64,000 nucleotides of DNA from Burkholderiales bacterium (GTDB lineage: Bacteria; Pseudomonadota; Gammaproteobacteria; Burkholderiales; Burkholderiaceae_C): the NCBI GenBank assembly GCA_028868855.1, contig JAGWTR010000005.1, forward strand, positions 124,001-188,000. Direction: 5' to 3'. The position numbers and the translations under genes are program-made. Below are positions 58,683-64,000 of the stretch, piece by piece; within the stretch, counting starts at the first letter, position 1; the number at the start of each line of letters is the position of its first letter. The notes beneath the pieces were generated by a model that saw only the letters and a program-made list of their open reading frames with translations, had not been told where the DNA came from and searched no databases.

Positions 58683-59642
58683 TCAAAGAATCGGGGTCGA
58701 CAAGCCCTGTACTTCAACAGGGCTGAGTAAACGGGTCGGGATCAATTCGCCGGCCTTGATGTGCGCGCTACCCAGCAACACCCTTGGCAATTGGCCACTG
58801 GGCGCCGCAGGATTGGGTCCATAAACCCGCACCTGAGGCGCGTCAGCCCGGCTCACGCGGCGACGCAAACCGGTTAGAAAACGGCCGGCTTCGCTTTCGT
58901 CCAGGACCACTTCGGGCCAGTCGGACAAGAGCACATCGGCCGGAAGTAAATGATGGTCACGCTCAGCTTCGGTCATGGCCTGCAGGTCGGCCAGGGTGAC
59001 AGAACCCTCCAGGGTGACGCCTCCGCTGCCGGTACGGCGCAGACCCTGGAGGTAGGCGCCACTGCCAAGCAGCTCGCCAATGTCCTGAGCCAGTGTGCGG
59101 ATGTAGGTGCCCTTGCTGCAACGCACATCAAGCACCAGTTTGTCACCTTGCCACTCAACGATGTCAATGGCATGAATAGTGACCTTGCGGGCAGCACGCT
59201 CAATCTCGATGCCGGCGCGGGCGTACTCGTACAAGGCGCGCCCCTCATGCTTGAGCGCCGAGTGCATGGGCGGCACCTGTTCAATCGGCCCGGTCAGGGC
59301 CCGGCAGGCTGCTTCGATGGCGGCAGCATCGACCTGCACTGGTCGCTCTTTCACAATCTGGCCCTCACCGTCGCCGGTGGTCGTGGTCTGACCCAGCTTG
59401 AGCGTCGCACGGTAGGCCTTATCGGCGTCCAGCGACACCTGAGAAAACTTGGTGGCGGCACCAAAGCACAAGGGCAACAGCCCTGTAGCGAGGGGGTCCA
59501 GCGTGCCGGTATGGCCTGCCTTTTCGGCGCGCATCAGGCGCCGCACTTTCTGCAAGGCGTCATTGCTGGACAGGCCCAAGGGCTTGTCCAGCAAGATCAC
59601 GCCATGCAAGGCGCGACGCGGTTGACGCTGCCGGTGGTTCAT
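58683..59642 (-). CDS. truB: tRNA pseudouridine(55) synthase
   Basis: Makes pseudouridine 55 in the T-loop of tRNA. The 319 residues have the N-terminal [18 protein letters not shown], the catalytic [19 protein letters not shown] with the active Asp, [13 protein letters not shown] and [16 protein letters not shown] [14 protein letters not shown]. The C-terminal PUA-type region ends with [13 protein letters not shown]. Its ATG overlaps rbfA by 4 bases. Part of the conserved nusA-infB-rbfA-truB operon. Confidence 0.97.
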   Translation of the reverse strand: MNHRQRQPRRALHGVILLDKPLGLSSNDALQKVRRLMRAEKAGHTGTLDPLATGLLPLCFGAATKFSQVSLDADKAYRATLKLGQTTTTGDGEGQIVKERPVQVDAAAIEAACRALTGPIEQVPPMHSALKHEGRALYEYARAGIEIERAARKVTIHAIDIVEWQGDKLVLDVRCSKGTYIRTLAQDIGELLGSGAYLQGLRRTGSGGVTLEGSVTLADLQAMTEAERDHHLLPADVLLSDWPEVVLDESEAGRFLTGLRRRVSRADAPQVRVYGPNPAAPSGQLPRVLLGSAHIKAGELIPTRLLSPVEVQGLSTPIL

Positions 59643-60061
59643 TCTGGTCTGGCCTGGTCTACATTGCTGCCGGTGGTCGCGTCGCCCTGACCATCATCAG
59701 CATCCTTGGCTTTGTCCTTGACCGCCTTGGTGATCAAGGCGCTCAGCTCGGCGGCGCGCTCGGTGGTGCGATCAAAGTGGAAATGCAGTGTCGGCACGGT
59801 GTGGATCTGCAGGCGCTTGAACAGGCCATTGCGGATGAATCCCGCAGCTTCGTTCAAGGCCAACTCGCTGTCAGCGGGCGTGCCGACCAGCAGCGAGAAG
59901 AACACTTTGGCGTGCGCGTAATCCGGCGTCACATCGACGTGATTGATCGTGACCATCCCGATGCGAGGGTCTTTGAGGTCGCGGATGAGCTCAGCCACAT
60001 CGCGCTGGATCTGGTCGGCCACGCGGTGGCCACGGTTGGGAGCGGATTTTTTATGGCGCAT
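59639..60061 (-). CDS. rbfA: 30S ribosome-binding factor A
   Basis: Late 30S assembly factor that binds the pre-16S rRNA. The 140-residue product has the KH-type fold with the N-terminal [20 protein letters not shown], then [28 protein letters not shown] and the end of the core [25 protein letters not shown] charged, Asp/Gly-rich tail follows. It overlaps truB by 4 bases and lies 86 bases after infB, with a stem-loop in the gap. Confidence 0.95.
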   Translation of the reverse strand: MRHKKSAPNRGHRVADQIQRDVAELIRDLKDPRIGMVTINHVDVTPDYAHAKVFFSLLVGTPADSELALNEAAGFIRNGLFKRLQIHTVPTLHFHFDRTTERAAELSALITKAVKDKAKDADDGQGDATTGSNVDQARPE

Positions 60062-60090
60062 GGTGAACTCCTGAAACGTGAGCCCTCAAG

Positions 60091-60121
60091 CACGAACCCC
60101 GCCGGTGAAGGCGGGGTCGTG
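60091..60121. repeat. Stem-loop between infB and rbfA
   Basis: CACGAACCCCGCC and GGCGGGGTCGTG form a strong inverted repeat with one bulged A and a 6-base loop. No T run follows on the minus strand, so it is not a classical terminator; it could be a processing or translation-control hairpin in the operon message. Confidence 0.55.
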
Positions 60122-60147
60122 AGCAGGCCCGAAGGCACAGTGATGCC

Positions 60148-63100
60148 TTACAGCGTGCGAGCAACTTCCTTGATTTCGAAGAATTCCAGGACATCGCCTT
60201 CCTTGATGTCGTTGTAACCCTTGATATTGAGGCCGCACTCGAAGCCTTCCTTGACTTCCTTGACGTCGTCCTTGAAGCGCTTGAGGCCTTCGAGTTCACC
60301 TGTGTAGATGACCACATTTTCACGCAACAGACGCAGACGGGCACTGCGACGCACGACGCCCGAAACCACCATACAGCCGGCAATCGTCCCAATCTTGGAG
60401 GCGATGAAGACCTGGCGAATCTCGGCAGCACCGATGACTTCTTCGCGCAATTCGGGAGCCAACATGCCAGACATGGCCGCTTTCACTTCATCCACGGCGT
60501 CGTAAATGATGTTGTAGTAGCGGAGGTCCACACCGTTGTGCTCGGCGAGCTTGCGAGCACCAGCATCCGCACGGGTGTTGAAACCGATGAGGACTGCCTT
60601 CGAAGCGATGGCCAGGTTGACATCGGACTCACTAATCCCACCCACGGCGGCGTGTACGATCTGCACCTTGATCTCAGGCGTCGACAGCTTGAGCAGCGAG
60701 GCTGCCAGGGCTTCTTGCGACCCCTGCACATCGGCCTTGATGATGAGCGGCAGGCTCTGCACTTCGCCCTGACCCATGTTTTCGAACATGTTTTCGAGCT
60801 TGGCTGCTTGCTGCTTGGACAGCTTGACGTCGCGGTAACGACCTTGGCGGAAGGTGGCGATTTCGCGTGCACGGCGTTCATCCGACAGCACCATGAACTC
60901 GTCACCAGCCAATGGCACCTCCGTCAAGCCCTGGATTTCCACGGGAATGGAAGGACCGGCCTCTGCCGAGGGCTTGCCATTTTCGTCCAGCATGGCACGA
61001 ACACGGCCATAGCTGGCGCCAGCCAAGACGACATCACCACGCTTGAGCGTACCGGTCTGCACCAGCACGGTAGCCACCGGACCGCGACCCTTGTCCAAAC
61101 GGGCTTCGATCACCAGCCCCTTGGCCAGGGCAGCAATCGGCGCCTTGAGCTCCAGCACTTCGGCCTGCAGCAAAACTTGCTCCAGCAGCGCGTCAATACC
61201 TTGACCCGTTTTGGCCGAAACGCCCACGAATGGCGCATCTCCGCCATACTCTTCCGGCACGACTTCCTCACCCACCAACTCTTGCTTGACGCGTTCGAGA
61301 TTGGAATCGGGTTTGTCGATTTTGTTGATCGCCACGACGATGGGCACGCCCGCAGCTTTGGCGTGATGAATCGCTTCCTTGGTCTGGGGCATGACGCCGT
61401 CGTCCGCTGCCACCACCAGGATGACAAGGTCGGTGGCCTTGGCGCCACGAGCACGCATGGCCGTGAATGCTTCGTGACCCGGGGTGTCGAGGAAGGTGAT
61501 CATTCCGCGCGGCGTATTGACGTGATAGGCGCCAATGTGCTGCGTGATGCCACCTGCTTCGCCCGCAGCAACACGACTGGTGCGGATGTAATCCAGCAGC
61601 GAGGTCTTGCCATGGTCGACGTGACCCATGACGGTGACCACTGGCGCGCGGGACAGCAACTCACCGGTCTGTGCGGCGTGCTCTTCCTCAAGGAAGGCGT
61701 CCGGATCGTCCAGCTTGGCCGCCACAGCCGTGTGGCCCAGTTCCTCGACGAGGATCATGGCCGTTTCCTGGTCGAGCTGCTGGTTGATGGTAACCATCTG
61801 GCCGAGCTTCATCAGATGCTTGATGACCTCTGAGGCCTTGACCGACATCTTGTGAGCCAAGTCGGCCACACTGATGGTTTCGGGGACGTGAACCTCAATG
61901 ACTTGAGGTTCGCTCGGCGCCACAAAAGTCGATGCATGCTCGCTGCTGCGGTTGTCACCACGGCGACCACCACGACCAGCCGGCGCGCGCCAACCAGGAG
62001 TCTGGCCACCGCCAGGTCGACCCTTGCCGGCAGGCGTGGCGGCGCGCTTCTTGGCGTCATCAGCCCAGCTGGACGATAGTTTTTCAGACTTGACTGATTT
62101 CTTATCGTCAGGCTTGGCAGCTCCAGGTGCGGCAGCGCCCGGAGTGCCCTTGGGCTTGTGAATGGTGCCCTTGATGGCTTCTGCCGGCTTGGGCTCCTCC
62201 ACCTTCTTCGCGGCGGTCATGACCTTGCGAGGCGCGGACATCATCGCGCGAATCGCCGCGGCTTCATCTTCAGCGGCCTTGCGACGACGAGTCAGCTCGG
62301 ACAAGCGCAGCTTTTCTTCCGCTTCAATCGTGGCGGCCTTGACCACCCGAACGCCGGACGGCTTGGCAGGCGCTTCAGCAGGCACTGGCGTCGCTGCTGA
62401 AGGCGTTTCTACTGCGGCACTGGCAATAGCTTCAGCAGAGGTGGCCTGCGGCACAATCTCAGCAGACACAGGTGCGGCGGGGGTGTCAGCCAGTTCCGCA
62501 ACCGGCGCAGCCAACTCGACGACGTCGGCCACAGTCTTTTTGCGACTCTTGGCTTTGGATGATGCCGTGAGAGCGGCAGATTCGGCACGTGTCGCAGCTT
62601 CCTGTGCGGCCCGACGCTCCATTGACTCGCGCGCCGCTTGCGCAGCCTGGTCAACAACATGACTCTCGGACTCGGCTTTGGCACGCGCTTGCGCCTCCAC
62701 GCGTTCAGCAAGTTCAATACGCTCTTGCTCTTCTCGCTGACGACGCTGTTCGGCCAGGGCCGCCTCCTCCTGCAAGCGCAAGGCTTCGACTTCTTGGCGC
62801 GCTTCTTCCTCGCGACGCTGCAAGTCGACTTCGTCGACCTCAGGAGCGGTTTCTTCGCCGGCGGTCTCGTCCCGCTTGACGAACACCCGCTTCTTGCGCA
62901 CCTCGACCTGGATCGTGCGGGCCTTGCCCGACGCGTCCGCCTGCTTGATCTCGGAGGTCGACTTGCGTGTCAGCGTGATCTTCTTGCGATCGGCCCCGGC
63001 CGAGCCGTGGGCATGGCGAAGATGGTCCAGCAGGCGCTCTTTGTCGGCCTCCGTAAGCACGTCGTCGTGCGAAGCTTTCGGCACGCCCGCTGAATGCAGC

Positions 63101-63168
63101 TGCTCCAGCAGTGTCGCAGCCGGGCGATTGAGCTCCGTGGCGAGTTGTGCGACGGTAGTCACGGCCAT
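60148..63168 (-). CDS. infB: Translation initiation factor IF-2
   Basis: GTPase that brings fMet-tRNA to the 30S subunit. The 1006 residues have a long, Ala/Glu/Arg-rich, probably unstructured N-terminal half with two small helical regions ([19 protein letters not shown] near the start and [17 protein letters not shown] near 445). The G domain has [15 protein letters not shown] (G1), [19 protein letters not shown] and [21 protein letters not shown]-2-specific domains follow, ending [13 protein letters not shown]. It is 52 bases after nusA and 86 before rbfA. Confidence 0.97.
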   Translation of the reverse strand: MAVTTVAQLATELNRPAATLLEQLHSAGVPKASHDDVLTEADKERLLDHLRHAHGSAGADRKKITLTRKSTSEIKQADASGKARTIQVEVRKKRVFVKRDETAGEETAPEVDEVDLQRREEEARQEVEALRLQEEAALAEQRRQREEQERIELAERVEAQARAKAESESHVVDQAAQAARESMERRAAQEAATRAESAALTASSKAKSRKKTVADVVELAAPVAELADTPAAPVSAEIVPQATSAEAIASAAVETPSAATPVPAEAPAKPSGVRVVKAATIEAEEKLRLSELTRRRKAAEDEAAAIRAMMSAPRKVMTAAKKVEEPKPAEAIKGTIHKPKGTPGAAAPGAAKPDDKKSVKSEKLSSSWADDAKKRAATPAGKGRPGGGQTPGWRAPAGRGGRRGDNRSSEHASTFVAPSEPQVIEVHVPETISVADLAHKMSVKASEVIKHLMKLGQMVTINQQLDQETAMILVEELGHTAVAAKLDDPDAFLEEEHAAQTGELLSRAPVVTVMGHVDHGKTSLLDYIRTSRVAAGEAGGITQHIGAYHVNTPRGMITFLDTPGHEAFTAMRARGAKATDLVILVVAADDGVMPQTKEAIHHAKAAGVPIVVAINKIDKPDSNLERVKQELVGEEVVPEEYGGDAPFVGVSAKTGQGIDALLEQVLLQAEVLELKAPIAALAKGLVIEARLDKGRGPVATVLVQTGTLKRGDVVLAGASYGRVRAMLDENGKPSAEAGPSIPVEIQGLTEVPLAGDEFMVLSDERRAREIATFRQGRYRDVKLSKQQAAKLENMFENMGQGEVQSLPLIIKADVQGSQEALAASLLKLSTPEIKVQIVHAAVGGISESDVNLAIASKAVLIGFNTRADAGARKLAEHNGVDLRYYNIIYDAVDEVKAAMSGMLAPELREEVIGAAEIRQVFIASKIGTIAGCMVVSGVVRRSARLRLLRENVVIYTGELEGLKRFKDDVKEVKEGFECGLNIKGYNDIKEGDVLEFFEIKEVARTL

Positions 63169-63220
63169 TGTGTTAATCCTTGCGTAAGCGTACTTGAATG
63201 AGATCGAAGGCGGCGGAAGT

Positions 63221-64000
63221 TCAGGCGAACCAGTGTTCCCGGGCCTTGAGGATCAGGGCACGCGCTTGTTCTTCACCCACGCCCGTTATGTCAGTCAGTT
63301 CGTCCATGGCCAAATCGGCCAGGTCGTCACGAGTGTGGATGCCGGCTTCCGCCAGCTTGGCAATCAACTCAGGGGTCAAGCCATCCAGACCCTTGAGATT
63401 TTCTGACAACATCTCGACTTCTTCTTCCCTGGCGATTTCCATGGTCAACAGTGAGTCTTTGGCTCGGGTGCGCAACTCGTTGACCGTGTCTTCGTCGAAG
63501 GATTCTATTTCCAGCATCTCCTGCAGCGGCACATAAGCCACTTCTTCGAGGCTGGTGAAACCTTCGGCGATCAGGATATCGGCCACCTCCTCGTCGACGT
63601 CGAGTTTGTCAACGAAAAGTTTGCGGATGACATCGGTTTCAACGGACTGCTTCTGAGCTGACTCTTCCGCCGTCATGATGTTGATGCGCCAACCCGTCAG
63701 GTCGGACGCCAGACGCACGTTCTGGCCGCCACGACCAATGGCGATGGCAAGGTTTTCCTCGTCCACGACCACGTCCATGGCGTGTTTTTCTTCGTCCACG
63801 AAAATGGACTGCACGTTGGCTGGCGCCAGGGCGCCAATCACGAACTGGGCCGGATCTTCGGACCACAGGACGATGTCGACGCGCTCACCCGCCAGCTCAT
63901 TGGTCACGGCGGTGACGCGCGAACCACGCACGCCAACACAGGTGCCAATCGGGTCGACGCGCTTGTCGTGCGACACCACAGCGATCTTGGCGCGCGATCC
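63221..64000 (-). CDS. nusA: Transcription termination/antitermination factor NusA (5' end outside window)
   Basis: Partial gene: the frame is open to the window edge at 64000, so only the C-terminal ~260 residues are present and its start is not seen. The second KH domain appears in [31 protein letters not shown]. Two helix-hairpin-helix, acidic repeats follow ([19 protein letters not shown] and [20 protein letters not shown]), the usual C-terminal part, ending EHWFA. NusA, with SuhB also in this window, belongs to the rRNA antitermination machinery in E. coli. Confidence 0.95.
   Translation of the reverse strand, partial: GSRAKIAVVSHDKRVDPIGTCVGVRGSRVTAVTNELAGERVDIVLWSEDPAQFVIGALAPANVQSIFVDEEKHAMDVVVDEENLAIAIGRGGQNVRLASDLTGWRINIMTAEESAQKQSVETDVIRKLFVDKLDVDEEVADILIAEGFTSLEEVAYVPLQEMLEIESFDEDTVNELRTRAKDSLLTMEIAREEEVEMLSENLKGLDGLTPELIAKLAEAGIHTRDDLADLAMDELTDITGVGEEQARALILKAREHWFA

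Noticed and set aside
60538..61833. 431-codon plus-strand open frame opposite infB
   Set aside because: Antisense to the conserved GTPase core of IF-2.

Overview
The window is a GC-rich, densely packed piece of a betaproteobacterial chromosome. Gene content and order point to Burkholderiales, probably Comamonadaceae: pyrG-kdsA-eno, hda-HAD-pcnB-folK, mog-yjgA next to pmbA, earP-efp, and nusA-infB-rbfA-truB-typA. This assignment is an inference from gene families, not from a marker search. No insertion sequence, prophage, integrase or CRISPR array was seen. No stretch longer than 300 bases lacks a gene. Many neighbouring genes share 4-base start/stop overlaps.

Layout. 1-4.0 kb: pyrG-kdsA-eno (minus), closed by a terminator. 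4.0-7.1 kb: an anaerobic class III ribonucleotide reductase operon in which the glycyl-radical segment is a separate 64-residue gene (nrdD, small radical subunit, nrdG). Two NrdR-type boxes 32 bp apart lie upstream. 7.1-13.7 kb: FAD-dependent dehydrogenase, ornithine aminotransferase, an Anbu-type proteasome-like protein and mutS. 13.8-19.9 kb: a coupled four-gene condensin operon (MukF-like, MukE-like, SMC ATPase, Toprim protein) with the architecture of Wadjet/JetABCD or MksFEBG, lying between suhB and mutS. 19.9-26.6 kb: suhB, trmJ, cysE, mog, yjgA, pmbA, a DUF442 phosphatase-like gene, yqeY and rpsU. 26.9-31.5 kb: the AI-2E transporter-hda-HAD-pcnB-folK operon. 31.5-36.3 kb: a membrane-anchored protein of unknown function, plsY, a membrane-anchored glutaredoxin-like protein, yciO, a PHP phosphatase, a DUF1801 protein and dcd.

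36.4-45.4 kb is a nitrate assimilation island: a nitrate/nitrite MFS transporter, a fused PP2C phosphatase-Ser/Thr kinase, nirB, nirD and nasA. Candidate sigma-54 promoters precede both the transporter and nirB, and a good NtrC-like site lies in the kinase-nirB divergent region, so the island is probably switched on by nitrogen limitation. 45.4-47.9 kb: ybiB, an EamA transporter and a GNAT acetyltransferase. 48-50.6 kb: hupB, tRNA-Val, ppiD and tRNA-His, all on the minus strand. 50.8-53.9 kb: pgsA, a small lipoprotein and uvrC. 53.9-55.7 kb: earP and efp; EF-P carries the Arg32 that EarP rhamnosylates. 55.7-64 kb: dusA, then the translation operon nusA (cut by the window edge), infB, rbfA, truB and typA.

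The most interesting items are the Wadjet-like condensin operon in an otherwise housekeeping neighbourhood, the split anaerobic ribonucleotide reductase with its paired NrdR boxes, and the sigma-54/NtrC-associated nitrate island carrying a kinase-phosphatase fusion.
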